Assembly (NCBI GenBank): GCA_012517115.1
Contig: JAAYVP010000136.1
Span: 1 to 34,927 of the forward strand
Length of the DNA stretch: 34,927 nt
From: Brooklawnia sp.
GTDB taxonomy: Bacteria > Actinomycetota > Actinomycetes > Propionibacteriales > Propionibacteriaceae
Direction of reading: 5' to 3'
The number at the start of each line of letters is the position of its first letter. The stretch's first letter is position 1. The notes under the pieces are model-generated. The model saw only the letters and a list, made by a program, of their open reading frames with translations. It made no database searches and was not told where the DNA came from. Positions 1 through 11,573 of the stretch are shown here, in pieces. Made by a program: the position numbers and the translations under genes.

Positions 1-1
1 G

Positions 2-358
2 TTGACGCTGCAAATCGCTGGTCCGGAAACGGTGACCGGACCCGACCCGGTGGCATTCACCGTAACCGCCTCAACCAGTCAGGCCAACTGCATCCTTGAC
101 CTGGCCACTGCCCAGGCCGAAGTTGTGGTCACCTCGGGCAGTGACCGCATCTGGGCGAGCAGTTCCTGCCCCGCATGGCAGCTGACTGGGACGTTCGAAA
201 TGAAACAGGGCGCGGAGGTCAGCTACGAGGTCGGCTGGCCAGTGCGCCGCGGCAGTGACTGCGAGTTGTCGGACGCGACGCTGGGAGCTGGCACCTACGT
301 GGCCACCGCCAACATCGGGACGGCCAGCGCTCGGCACGTGATGACGTTGCGTCCCTGA
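2..358 (+). CDS. hypothetical protein, C-terminal part (5' end outside window)
   Basis: Open frame from the window edge to a stop at 358; no family recognised. Confidence 0.5.
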   Translation: MTLQIAGPETVTGPDPVAFTVTASTSQANCILDLATAQAEVVVTSGSDRIWASSSCPAWQLTGTFEMKQGAEVSYEVGWPVRRGSDCELSDATLGAGTYVATANIGTASARHVMTLRP

Positions 359-364
359 CCGGCC

Positions 365-1426
365 TCAGCGTCCCGCGGTCTCGGTGAGCCTGGCCAGGCC
401 GTCGCGGATGGCCCGGGCCCGCGCCGCGCCGACCTCCGGTACGGCCGCCAGTTGCGAACTTGAGGCCGCCAGGACGCCCTGCAGCGAGCCGAAGTGCTCC
501 AGCAACCTGCCGGCCAAGGAGGTCGTCATGTGCGCGGACTGTGAAACCACCCGGTAGCCCCGGCAATTGAGGTGCTGGTCGAGATTGCCGGAGGTGAAGC
601 CGATCGCGGTGGCAACGCTCACCGGGTCGAGGATGTCGCCCGCCGGCAGATGACGCAACACGTCAAGGCTGAACCGTTCATCGCCCTCCGCGCGGTAATC
701 GAGCTCGATCAAGGTGGCGAGTTGATCTATACCGTGCGTCAGGTCGTACAGCTGCAACTGCAGCAGCCGGCCATCGACGCCGAGAGCCTCGACGTGGCCT
801 TCGAGTTCCTCGGCGAGCCGGCGCACCATGGCCAACGGCTGCACGGCCTTCACTAGGTCGTCGACCGTCACCAGCGAGTCGATCTCGAGCGAGGACAACT
901 GCGCGGTGGTCGACTCCAGACGCTCACGGTAACGGGACAGGGTTGCCACCGCCTGTTCGGCACGGACCAAGATCTGTTCGGAGGACTCGATCGGGTAACG
1001 CAAACCCGCCATGAACAGTGCTATCGACGACATGGCCTGGGAAACCGTGATCACCGGCACGTTGGCCTGCAACGCGATGCGGTCAGCGGTGCGGTGCCGC
1101 GTTCCGGTCTCGATGGTGGGTAACTGCGCGGATGGGGTGAAGTGGACGCCGGCAGCGAGGATGGTTGTCAGGTCTTGGTCGACCACGATGCCACCGTCCA
1201 TCTTCGCCAGTTCGCGCAACGCGGTGGGCGTGAAGTCGGTGTTCACGTTGAAGCCGCCGGTTGAGATCTGGCCGACCACCGGATTGCTGCCCAGCACGAT
1301 CAACGCACCGGTGCGGCCGGTACGGATCCGTTCGAGTCCCTCTCGCAGCGGTGTCCCCGGTGCGAGCAGGGCACGATAACGGCGATATCGTTCCTCGTCG
1401 TGTCCGAGGACTCGCAGCTTGCTCAT
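365..1426 (-). CDS. disA: DNA integrity scanning protein DisA (diadenylate cyclase)
   Basis: DAC-domain motifs MDGGIVVD and GTRHRTADRIA; C-terminal HhH-like region (LLEHFGSLQGVLAASSSQLAAVPEVGAARARAIRDGL); adjacent to radA. Start placed at the second ATG (1426), 7 nt after TACACT on the minus strand. Confidence 0.95.
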   Translation of the reverse strand: MSKLRVLGHDEERYRRYRALLAPGTPLREGLERIRTGRTGALIVLGSNPVVGQISTGGFNVNTDFTPTALRELAKMDGGIVVDQDLTTILAAGVHFTPSAQLPTIETGTRHRTADRIALQANVPVITVSQAMSSIALFMAGLRYPIESSEQILVRAEQAVATLSRYRERLESTTAQLSSLEIDSLVTVDDLVKAVQPLAMVRRLAEELEGHVEALGVDGRLLQLQLYDLTHGIDQLATLIELDYRAEGDERFSLDVLRHLPAGDILDPVSVATAIGFTSGNLDQHLNCRGYRVVSQSAHMTTSLAGRLLEHFGSLQGVLAASSSQLAAVPEVGAARARAIRDGLARLTETAGR

Positions 1427-1495
1427 CATGGTCAGTGTAGGGCGGGCGGCACCTTCCCGCGGCTGCTGACGATGCCGTGCAGCCGGGTACACCGT

Positions 1496-2896
1496 TCAGT
1501 GCCGCGGCGAACCTGGTTTCTCGGTGCGATTCAAAGTGAGGGCCTGCAATGCCTCGGCCACGGTCGCAACCTCGACCACCCTCAACCCGTGCATCCTGGG
1601 CATCTTGCTGTTCGGATCACGACTACCGGCCGGCACTATGGCCAGCTCGAGCCCCAGCCGGGCAGCCTCACCGATCCGCCGCTCCAGCCCGGGCACCCGG
1701 CGCAGCTCCCCGGCAAGCCCAACTTCGCCCAGCGCCACCACCCGGCAGAAGAAGTTCTCATCAACCGTTGCCGACGCCATCGCGATCGCCAGCGCCAGGT
1801 CTGCGGCAGGATCGCCGATCCGGGCACCACCCACCGTCGACACGTAGACGTCCCTGCGGGCCAGCGAGAGCCTCGCCTTTCGCTGTAGGACGGCCAGGAC
1901 CATGGCGACCCGTGAGCCGTCTACACCGTTGGTGACCCGGCGGGCCGGGGCGTCTTGGGCGACCGGAACCACCAACGATTGCACCTCGGCCAACATTGGG
2001 CGGCTGCCCTCCATCGTGACTGTCACGCAGGTTCCGGGCACCGGTTCAGCGTGCTGTGAGGTGAATAGCCCGGACGGATCGGGCACCTCTACGATGCCGT
2101 GCGCGGCCATTTCGAAGCAGCCCACTTCGTCGGCAGGCCCGAACCGGTTCTTGGTGGCCCGTACCATCCGGAAGCCGGAGTGCCGGTCTCCCTCGAACGA
2201 GAGCACTACGTCGACAAGGTGCTCCAGTAGCCGGGGCCCGGCGATCGAGCCGTCCTTGGTGACGTGCCCGACGATGACCACCGCCATGCCCCTTCGCTTC
2301 GCTACCCGCACCAGCGCAGCAGTCACTTCGCGGACTTGACTGACCCCGCCCGCCGAACCGTCGGCCTCGGCGGTGCCGATGGTCTGTACCGAATCGACAA
2401 CTAGCAGGCTCGGGTTGGTCTGTTCGATGTGGCCCAGGACCGTACCAAGGTCGGTCTCGGCGGCCAGATAGAGCTGGTCGGCCACCGCCCCGGTGCGTTC
2501 GGCCCGGAGCCGTACCTGGGCAGCCGACTCCTCACCTGAGACATATAGGGTGGTGTGATCGGCACGCGCCCAGCGGGCGGCCACCTCAAGCAGGAGCGTC
2601 GATTTGCCGACTCCCGGCTCGCCGGCAAGCAGTACCACCGCACCCGGGACCAGACCCCCGCCGAGGACGCGATCGAGTTCGCCGATGCCGGTCAGCGTCC
2701 GATTGGCGCTCTGTAGATTCACCTTGCCGATCGGCACCGCCCTTTGGGCAGGCACCGATGCGTTGACAAGTTGCAGCTTGGGAGCACCCCGTTCACCGAC
2801 GCTGCCCCAGGCCAGGCACTCACCGCAGCGCCCGACCCAGCGCACCGTCGTCCAACCGCACTCGGTGCACTGGAACGCGTCGGTCTTGGTGGCCAC
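1496..2896 (-). CDS. radA: DNA repair protein RadA/Sms
   Basis: N-terminal CTEC...CGEC zinc finger, Walker A GEPGVGKST, KNRFGP motif, Lon-like C-terminus. ORF extends to 3052 but a GTG start at 2896 fits the family N-terminus. Confidence 0.95.
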   Translation of the reverse strand: MATKTDAFQCTECGWTTVRWVGRCGECLAWGSVGERGAPKLQLVNASVPAQRAVPIGKVNLQSANRTLTGIGELDRVLGGGLVPGAVVLLAGEPGVGKSTLLLEVAARWARADHTTLYVSGEESAAQVRLRAERTGAVADQLYLAAETDLGTVLGHIEQTNPSLLVVDSVQTIGTAEADGSAGGVSQVREVTAALVRVAKRRGMAVVIVGHVTKDGSIAGPRLLEHLVDVVLSFEGDRHSGFRMVRATKNRFGPADEVGCFEMAAHGIVEVPDPSGLFTSQHAEPVPGTCVTVTMEGSRPMLAEVQSLVVPVAQDAPARRVTNGVDGSRVAMVLAVLQRKARLSLARRDVYVSTVGGARIGDPAADLALAIAMASATVDENFFCRVVALGEVGLAGELRRVPGLERRIGEAARLGLELAIVPAGSRDPNSKMPRMHGLRVVEVATVAEALQALTLNRTEKPGSPRH

Positions 2897-2925
2897 GGTC
2901 AAACCATAGAGGGGGCCACCGACAG

Positions 2926-3564
2926 TCAGATTCTGACCAGACCCCGACCCGGGACGTCGAAGACCACCACAGACACTCCGGGCTGACCGTGCGGACTGGT
3001 GAACTTGATGTGGACACCGTCGAAGATCTCTTCGATGGGGCAGCCGACCCACTCCTCGACACGCTCCCGCGAACCGGCGATCTCCAAGGCGTCGAGCCGC
3101 ACATCACCGGCCAGGGCAGAGGGCAGTACGTCGGCGGGCGAATCCCACTTGAGGAAGTAGGGCAGTTGTGGGTCGGTCATCAGGCCCTTGACGCCGATCT
3201 GTTCCCATTCCAGTCGGCGACCGTCGGGGAACTGGCGGGAGCCGGGCACTGCGGCGCGTCCCAACCGCTGCTCGAAGGGGGCGAGGTCAGCCACCGAAAT
3301 CACCCAGCCAAGCCAGCCACCGCCGAGCTCTTGACGGGCACGCACCGCCTGCCCGTAGACCGCCTTGTCGGCGGCGGGATGGTCGAGCACCTCGACGACC
3401 TCCAGGTAGCGACCGTCGGCGAGTGGAAGAATGTTGTTCCTGGTGCCGAAACGGGGATGGAATCCGCCGTCCTTGAACTGGCGGCCCAACGCCTCGCTCA
3501 ACTCGGCGACAGTGGTCTGCAGACCTTGCGGGCCAGCTACGAACGTCAGGTGATCCAGATGCAT
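2926..3564 (-). CDS. VOC/glyoxalase-like family protein
   Basis: MHLDHLTFVA start, FGTRNNILPL and YLEVVEVLDH typical of VOC-superfamily proteins. Confidence 0.75.
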   Translation of the reverse strand: MHLDHLTFVAGPQGLQTTVAELSEALGRQFKDGGFHPRFGTRNNILPLADGRYLEVVEVLDHPAADKAVYGQAVRARQELGGGWLGWVISVADLAPFEQRLGRAAVPGSRQFPDGRRLEWEQIGVKGLMTDPQLPYFLKWDSPADVLPSALAGDVRLDALEIAGSRERVEEWVGCPIEEIFDGVHIKFTSPHGQPGVSVVVFDVPGRGLVRI

Positions 3565-3654
3565 GGGGTCATTGTGTCAAGCGGTCCCCCCGAACGCGAA
3601 ACCGGGTCATCCGCAGCAGCGGCGGCGACGCGGCGTTGCCAGTACGGTGGGTTT

Positions 3655-4536
3655 GTGCAGTCCGACCGGCCCTTCGAGCATGCCCGTGCCGCGCCCGAGC
3701 ACGGCCGTGCACCGAACAATCGGCGGCTGCCGTTGGTGGGCCTGGGCAGCTCGACTGTCTACCCCGGAACCACCGCGCAGGCTTTCGAGTTGGCCGCCGC
3801 GGTCGGCTACGACGGCGTCGAGTTGATGGTCGGGATCGATCCGCCCAGCACCGACATCGACTATGTCCGCAAGCTGGTCGACTACCACCAGGTGCCGGTG
3901 TTGAGCGTGCACGCTCCCTGCCTGGTGATCACTCAGAACGTCTGGGGCACCGACCCTTGGGAGAAGCTGAGTAGGTCTTGCCGAGCGGCCGCCGACCTCG
4001 GCGCAGATGTGGTCGTCGTGCACCCGCCGTTCCTCTGGCAGCGCGACTATGCCCGCAATTTCGTGGCGGGCATTCGGGGGCTCAGCCGCCAGACCGGCAT
4101 CACTTTGGCGGTCGAGAACATGTACCCATGGCGGGCGCCGGGCGCGACCGTGTTCGGGTACGTGCCCGATTGGGACCCGACCCACCAGGACTACGACGCT
4201 TTGACGCTCGACCTGTCGCACGCCGCCACCGCGCAGGCGCGGTCGCTCGACTACGTGGACGCCTGGGGCGCACGGTTGCGCCACCTGCACTTGACCGACG
4301 GACTCGGCTCCGGCAGAGACGAACACCTCTTCCCGGGGCAGGGCAATCAGGACGCCTGGCAGATCGTCGAACAGCTGGCGCGCAGGTCATACACCGGTCA
4401 CATCATCCACGAGATCAACACCCGCCGGGCTGCCGACAATGACGAACGCGCACAGCAACTCGCCGAGGCCCTCAACCAGACCAGGCAGCATCTGCAACAG
4501 GGTAGGGCGCAGGCTCATCGGGAGGCGCGGCAGTGA
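3655..4536 (+). CDS. sugar phosphate isomerase/epimerase (AP endonuclease 2-like TIM barrel)
   Basis: LGSSTVYPGTTAQAFELAAAVGYDGVELMV, HAPCLV, LAVENM, LRHLHLTDG; in-frame GTG at 3655; overlaps the next gene by 4 nt. Confidence 0.85.
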   Translation: MQSDRPFEHARAAPEHGRAPNNRRLPLVGLGSSTVYPGTTAQAFELAAAVGYDGVELMVGIDPPSTDIDYVRKLVDYHQVPVLSVHAPCLVITQNVWGTDPWEKLSRSCRAAADLGADVVVVHPPFLWQRDYARNFVAGIRGLSRQTGITLAVENMYPWRAPGATVFGYVPDWDPTHQDYDALTLDLSHAATAQARSLDYVDAWGARLRHLHLTDGLGSGRDEHLFPGQGNQDAWQIVEQLARRSYTGHIIHEINTRRAADNDERAQQLAEALNQTRQHLQQGRAQAHREARQ

Positions 4537-5459
4537 GTGAGCTAGTGATGCGCTGGGCGGGACGCGACCAGGTGCGCCGTGCGGCCATGGCGTCGCCGGC
4601 CGCCCGGGAACTGGTGGCCAGGTATGTGGCGGGGGAGCGCTTGGACGACCTGGTGCCGGTCTTACATTCCCTGGTCGACAAGGGGCTGCTGGTTAGCGTC
4701 GAATACTTGGGCCACCCGGTGACCGCGCTTGGGGACGCCGAGGCAAATCGGGCCGGGTACCTCGAACTGATCACGGGACTCGCCGCTGAGGGACTCGCCA
4801 AGGGCGCCGAGATCTCGGTCCGTCTCTCCTTGCTCGGCCAGGAGTTGGGGGCCCAGGGAGAGGAGTTCGCGCTGCAGGCGGCCCGTCGCATTACCCGGAT
4901 GGCCAGTAACGCTGGCGCGCTGGTGACCCTTGACATGTCCGGCTCGGAGTTCGTGGACTCAACGCTGGGCACTTGGGTGCAGCTGAACCAGGACTTGCCG
5001 AGCATCGGCGCCACCGTGCAGGCGGCGTTGCACCGGACCGAGCGTGACCTCGCCAATCTGGCTATGCCGGGTGGGCGGATCAGACTGTGCAAAGGGGCCT
5101 TCCGGGAATCCCGCGCCGTGGCCTTCCGCAACCGGCATGAGATCGATCTGGCCTTCGTGAGAGGTCTGCGGATCTTAATGAAGAGCCAGGCAGTCCCATT
5201 GGTGGCCACCCACGACCCGCGGCTGATCGCCATCGCGGAGGAGTTGATCCGACGCGCCGGACGTGCACCCGACAGCTACGAGTTCCAGATGCTGTACGGG
5301 GTTCGTCCGCTGGAGTTGCGGCGACTGGCCGACATAGGCCACAGTGCGCGCTCCTATGTGCCGTACGGCCCAGGATGGTACGAGTACTACCTACATGGGC
5401 TCGTGGAGCGTCCGGACAACCTGGCGTTGTTCATGCGCTCGCTGATGGGGAAGCGATAG
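4533..5459 (+). CDS. proline dehydrogenase
   Basis: PRODH signatures: LVATHDPRLI, YEFQMLYGVRPLELRRLAD, YVPYGPGWYEYYLHGLVERPDNL. Confidence 0.9.
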   Translation: MSELVMRWAGRDQVRRAAMASPAARELVARYVAGERLDDLVPVLHSLVDKGLLVSVEYLGHPVTALGDAEANRAGYLELITGLAAEGLAKGAEISVRLSLLGQELGAQGEEFALQAARRITRMASNAGALVTLDMSGSEFVDSTLGTWVQLNQDLPSIGATVQAALHRTERDLANLAMPGGRIRLCKGAFRESRAVAFRNRHEIDLAFVRGLRILMKSQAVPLVATHDPRLIAIAEELIRRAGRAPDSYEFQMLYGVRPLELRRLADIGHSARSYVPYGPGWYEYYLHGLVERPDNLALFMRSLMGKR

Positions 5460-7321
<1,862 letters not shown>

Positions 7322-7324
7322 GAA

Positions 7325-8122
7325 GTGGGTGCGGCCAGCACGGTGCCGGTGGTCGTCATCGGCGGCGGGGTGATGGGTGGCGCGATCGCGTCCGGCTTGG
7401 TGCGTGATGGGTGGACGCAGGTCAGCGTGGTCGAAGCGACGGCTGCCCGCCGCGCGCAACTGGCCACCGAACCCGGCCTGACGGTCAGCGCGGCGCTGGA
7501 CGATGTCGTTCAAGGCGCACAGGTCGTGGTGCTGGCCGTCAAACCCGCCGACGCCACCGCAGCTCTGGACCAGGCTGCTAGGGCGTTACCGGCCGGTGTC
7601 CTGGTCTTGTCGGTCTGCGCGGGTGTGACGCTCGCCACCCTCGCCGATCACCTGCCAGCCGGGACGCCGATAGTCCGGGTGATGCCCAATACGCCGGCTC
7701 AGATCGGCGCCGGGATGGCCGTCCTGTCACCCAATACGGCCGTCACCGGCGAGCAGTTGGACCTTGCCAGTTGGTTGATGGGGGCGGTCGGCGAGGTTCT
7801 CGTGCTGCCCGAGTCACGGCAGGACGCGGTCACCGCGGTCAGCGGATCTGGCCCCGCCTACCTGTTCTACCTTGCGGAGGCCATGATCGAGGCCGGGGTG
7901 CAACTCGGTCTCACCCGCGAGCAGTCAGGCGTGCTGGTCAGGCAGACACTGCTGGGCTCAGCGCAGTTGCTGGCGCTGGGTGAGCACCCGGTCGTCCTGC
8001 GCGAACGCGTCACCTCGCCCGGTGGCACCACCGCTGCCGCGATTCGGCGGTTGGATGCGCATGCGGTGAAGGCCGCCGTCGGCGACGCGATCTGGGCGGC
8101 ACACGACCGGAGCCGCGGCTGA
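7325..8122 (+). CDS. proC: pyrroline-5-carboxylate reductase
   Basis: VVVIGGGVMGGAIASGL Rossmann start, VMPNTPAQIGAGM, AVSGSGPAYLFYLAEAMIEAG, SPGGTTAAAIRRLD. Confidence 0.95.
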   Translation: MGAASTVPVVVIGGGVMGGAIASGLVRDGWTQVSVVEATAARRAQLATEPGLTVSAALDDVVQGAQVVVLAVKPADATAALDQAARALPAGVLVLSVCAGVTLATLADHLPAGTPIVRVMPNTPAQIGAGMAVLSPNTAVTGEQLDLASWLMGAVGEVLVLPESRQDAVTAVSGSGPAYLFYLAEAMIEAGVQLGLTREQSGVLVRQTLLGSAQLLALGEHPVVLRERVTSPGGTTAAAIRRLDAHAVKAAVGDAIWAAHDRSRG

Positions 8123-8255
8123 TCGGCCGGTCGCCGGTCGTCGTTGGTTTTCTATGGGAGTGGCGCGGCGGTAGACTAAGCCGACGTGGTGCCGCCGCAT
8201 GGTACTGTTCCCGCGTTGAAGGCGGGATTGATCATTAGTCTCCGAAAGGTTCACA

Positions 8256-8357
8256 GTGGGATCGGTCATCAAGAAGCGTCGCAAGCGCATGGCGAAGAAG
8301 AAGCACCGCAAGTTGCTCAAGAAGACGCGAATTCAACGGCGTCGCGCGGGCCGCTGA
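8256..8357 (+). CDS. 33-aa very basic protein of the conserved actinobacterial AURKAIP1/COX24-domain type
   Basis: GTG start, translation [33 protein letters not shown], upstream GAAAGG; located downstream of proC as for the Mtb Rv0500B type. Absent from the ORF track because it is under 60 aa. Confidence 0.9.
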   Translation: MGSVIKKRRKRMAKKKHRKLLKKTRIQRRRAGR

Positions 8358-8372
8358 CCTGCTGCCCAGTGC

Positions 8373-8422
8373 GATCCCCCAGCGCGACGGCCCGCTCGTG
8401 CGTAGCCGCAAACTGGGGGATC
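8373..8422 (+). terminator. perfect 10-bp inverted repeat GATCCCCCAG/CTGGGGGATC between the 33-aa gene and hemD (terminator-like or leader hairpin)
   Basis: 8373-8382 GATCCCCCAG and 8413-8422 CTGGGGGATC, with an inner CGGC/GCCG stem (8388-8391/8405-8408); no strong T tract. Confidence 0.5.
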
Positions 8423-8470
8423 TCTGTGTGGTGTCGTGCGTCCAGGCGTTGCATGCCGTAAGGAGACGTC

Positions 8471-10069
8471 ATGAGTGAGCACCGGGCTGCGATCCCTCTG
8501 GACGAGTGCGATCCTGCCGAAGTGGTGGCCCAAGTCCGGCCGTCACGCGGCGCGCCCGGTCATGTCGTCTTTGTCGGCACCGGATTGGGTGGACCGCTGC
8601 GATTGACCCTGGCGGGACTGCAGGCGATCGCGGATGCCGACGTTTTGGTGCTGAGCTCTGAACTGAGCGCGGAGCTGCTGGGCGAACCCGAGGTCAGTTG
8701 CAAGCCCGAAGCGCCGGTCCTGCTCGCCGCCGCCGACCCCGACCTCGACAAGGTCGTGCAGTTGACGTCGGCCGGATTCTCCGTCGCTTGGCTGGTGGCC
8801 GGCGACCCGATGATGGACGGGGCTGGTCCGCTGGCCGCCGCCCTGGTGGACCGAGGCTGCCGCCTCGACGTCGTGCCGGGCCTGCCGAAGGCCACCTTGG
8901 CGCTGACCGTTGCCGGGATTTGTGGCGGTGACCGACAGTGGCGGACGACCCAGGATCCGCAGTTGACCGAAGTACCGGCCAACGTGGTGGCACTGCTGCC
9001 AGCCGACCAGATCGCCGAACTCAGCAGGCAAGCCCGCGACCGCGGATTGTCAACCGATACGCCTGCCTTGGTGACGGTGAACTACGCGTCCAGCAGCCAG
9101 CGATCGATCGAAACCACCCTCGGTGCGCTGCCAGACGTTGCAGAGGACTGCGAAGGTGCCGCCACCGCCGTGCTGGTTGGGGACGCCGCGGTGAGGGATC
9201 CGCGGCTCAACTGGTACGAGTCGAAGCCGTTGTTCGGCTGGCAGGTAATCGTGCCGCGCACCAAGGGGCTGCCAGGTGCGATAGAGCGCCGACTGGAGCA
9301 CCATGGCGCCATCCCGGTGCAAATGGCGACCATATCGGTGCAGCCCCCGCGCAATCCGCAGCCCATGGAACGGGCCATCCAGGGCCTGGTCGACGGCCGC
9401 TTCCAGTGGATAATCTTCAACTCCGCCAATTCCGTGCTCGCAGTCACCGAACGGCTCGCGATGCTCGGTCTCGACTCGCGTGCCTTCTCCGGGTTGCGGA
9501 TCGCCGCTGTGGGTGCCGACACTGTCGAGGCCTTGAAGAACTGGGGCATCAGCCCAGATCTGGTGCCCGAAGGCGAGCAGCGCGGCGAAGCGCTGGCCGC
9601 TGAGTTCCCGGTCTTCGACGACCTGCTCGATCCCATCAACCGCATTCTCGTGCCGCGGGCAGAGATCGCCGTCGATGCACTGGTGACCAGCGTGAACGAG
9701 CTTGGCTGGGAGGTGGAAGAGGTGATCGCCTGCCGTACCGTCAGAGCGGCGCCGCCACCCGCCGAGATCCGTGATGCCATCAAGGGGGGAAGCTTCGACG
9801 CGGTAGTGTTCAGTTCGGCGTCCACCGTGCGCAACATGGTGGGCATCGCCGGCAAGCCACATACCGCCACTATTGTGGCCGCGATCGGGCCGGCGACCGT
9901 GGCGTCCTGCGAGGAACACGGGCTGCGGGTCGACGTGGTACCGAAGCGTCCCAATCTCATCGAACTGGTGGACGCTTTGGCCGAATTCGCTGCTGCGCGG
10001 CGCGCGAACCTGATTGCCCGTGGGCAGCCGGTCCGGCGTCCCTCTCAGCGCACCCGTCGCCGCAAGTGA
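8471..10069 (+). CDS. hemD: uroporphyrinogen-III synthase with N-terminal SUMT/tetrapyrrole-methylase-like domain
   Basis: N-terminal VFVGTGLGGPLRLTLAGLQAIADADVL and VAGDPMMDGAGPLA...VVPGLPKA resemble tetrapyrrole methylase; C-terminal WQVIVPRTKG, IIFNSANSVLAV, VFSSASTVRNMV, AAIGPATVASCEEHGLRVDVVPKRP match HemD. SD AAGGAGA upstream. Confidence 0.85.
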   Translation: MSEHRAAIPLDECDPAEVVAQVRPSRGAPGHVVFVGTGLGGPLRLTLAGLQAIADADVLVLSSELSAELLGEPEVSCKPEAPVLLAAADPDLDKVVQLTSAGFSVAWLVAGDPMMDGAGPLAAALVDRGCRLDVVPGLPKATLALTVAGICGGDRQWRTTQDPQLTEVPANVVALLPADQIAELSRQARDRGLSTDTPALVTVNYASSSQRSIETTLGALPDVAEDCEGAATAVLVGDAAVRDPRLNWYESKPLFGWQVIVPRTKGLPGAIERRLEHHGAIPVQMATISVQPPRNPQPMERAIQGLVDGRFQWIIFNSANSVLAVTERLAMLGLDSRAFSGLRIAAVGADTVEALKNWGISPDLVPEGEQRGEALAAEFPVFDDLLDPINRILVPRAEIAVDALVTSVNELGWEVEEVIACRTVRAAPPPAEIRDAIKGGSFDAVVFSSASTVRNMVGIAGKPHTATIVAAIGPATVASCEEHGLRVDVVPKRPNLIELVDALAEFAAARRANLIARGQPVRRPSQRTRRRK

Positions 10070-10112
10070 CCGGGTCAGTCAATACCCGAATCAGTCTGAC
10101 ATGATGGCAGTC

Positions 10113-11573
10113 ATGGAGTCCAACAGCCAGCCACATCCAGACCATGTCGACTTGTGCATCATAGGTTCGGGTTCGGGTCTCTGCCTGATCGACGACGATA
10201 TCGATGACTGGCAGATCGCGCTGATTGACAACGGCATCGGACCGGTCCAGATTTTCGGTGGCACCTGTCTGAACGCCGGCTGCATCCCATCCAAGATGTT
10301 CGCCAAGCCGGCTGGGTTCTCGCTGGTGCCAGAACAGGCCCGCCGGGTAGACGCAGACGTCAAGTTCTTTGGCATCGACCACCAGGCGGTCCAGGCGCGC
10401 ACCTTCGGACGCACTGACGCGGTTGTCGAGGCGGGCCTGGCAGGCCTGCAGAGCCGCGAAAACGTGCAGGTGCTGATCGGCCGGGCCATTTTCGTCGACG
10501 AGCACACCATCCGGGTCGGCCAGCGCCAGATCACCGCCGACCGGATCGTCATCGCAGCTGGCTCACGTCCCCGAATACCAGACGTCCCAGGCTTCGACGA
10601 CCCGTATCTGCAGGCCTTCGTGTACACATCCGACACCATCATGCGGATTGAGGAACTGCCGAAGCGACTGGTGATCTTGGGAGGCGGGGTCGAGGCCGTC
10701 GAATTCGGACACATCTACGCTGGCATGGGCTGCCACGTCTCGATCATCACGCGTAGTGAACCACTGTTGCGTCATCTCGACCCAGAGATCGCCAGCCGAG
10801 TCACCGACGCGATGGCCGCTCGGATGGTCTTGCGGCTCAACCAACAGGTGACCAGCATCGAGCCGGGCGATTCCGGCGGGGTGGTGCTCAACACCGAGGA
10901 CGCCACCGGTATCGAGTACAGCTACGAGGCGGACGCGGTGTTGGTCTGCCTGGGCCGCATCCCGAACGGTGACCAATTGCGCCTAGAGCGGGCCGGCATC
11001 ACCATCGACGAGATGGGGTTCCTGCCGACCGACCAGTACCAGCGCACCTGCGTGCCCCACATTTGGGCACTCGGAGACGTTTGCTCACCGGTCATGTTCA
11101 AGCACCTGGCGAACCGGCAGGCCCGGTTGGTCAAGCAGAACCTGCTTGCTGAACGGGACGGTCAGGGTTTGCAGGCCAAGGACGAGCGGTACGTGCCGCA
11201 AGGCATCTTCGGTGACCCGGAGGTCGCCACGGTCGGGCTCACCGAAGCCGAATTGGACGAAGCCGGTATCGACCACATCAGCTACCTGCACGAGTACGCC
11301 TGGGTGGCCTACGGTTGGGCTCTCAATGACCAGGGGCACTGTGTGAAGTTGATCGCCGACCCGGCGGCTGAGCACCTCCTCGGCGCGCACATAGTCGGGC
11401 CCCAGGCGACCACCCTGATCCAACCGCTAGTGCAGGCCATGACCTTCAGCCAGCGCATCGAAGACATTGCGCGTGCCCCGTACTGGATCCACCCGGCCCT
11501 GACCGAGGTGGTCGAGAACGCGCTGCTCGGTCTGCTGCGGTTGGCAGCCGAGAAACCGACGGAACGCTCATGA
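10113..11573 (+). CDS. mtr: mycothione reductase
   Basis: CIIGSGSG, redox motif GGTCLNAGCIPSKMFA, NAD site VILGGGVEAVEFGHIYAGMG, C-terminal dimerisation domain with YWIHPALTEVVENAL. In-frame ATGs at 10101, 10104 and 10113. Confidence 0.93.
   Translation: MESNSQPHPDHVDLCIIGSGSGLCLIDDDIDDWQIALIDNGIGPVQIFGGTCLNAGCIPSKMFAKPAGFSLVPEQARRVDADVKFFGIDHQAVQARTFGRTDAVVEAGLAGLQSRENVQVLIGRAIFVDEHTIRVGQRQITADRIVIAAGSRPRIPDVPGFDDPYLQAFVYTSDTIMRIEELPKRLVILGGGVEAVEFGHIYAGMGCHVSIITRSEPLLRHLDPEIASRVTDAMAARMVLRLNQQVTSIEPGDSGGVVLNTEDATGIEYSYEADAVLVCLGRIPNGDQLRLERAGITIDEMGFLPTDQYQRTCVPHIWALGDVCSPVMFKHLANRQARLVKQNLLAERDGQGLQAKDERYVPQGIFGDPEVATVGLTEAELDEAGIDHISYLHEYAWVAYGWALNDQGHCVKLIADPAAEHLLGAHIVGPQATTLIQPLVQAMTFSQRIEDIARAPYWIHPALTEVVENALLGLLRLAAEKPTERS

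Noticed and set aside
9050-9960. 289- and 292-aa minus-strand ORFs antisense to hemD
   Set aside because: Two overlapping shadow frames over strong HemD coding sequence.
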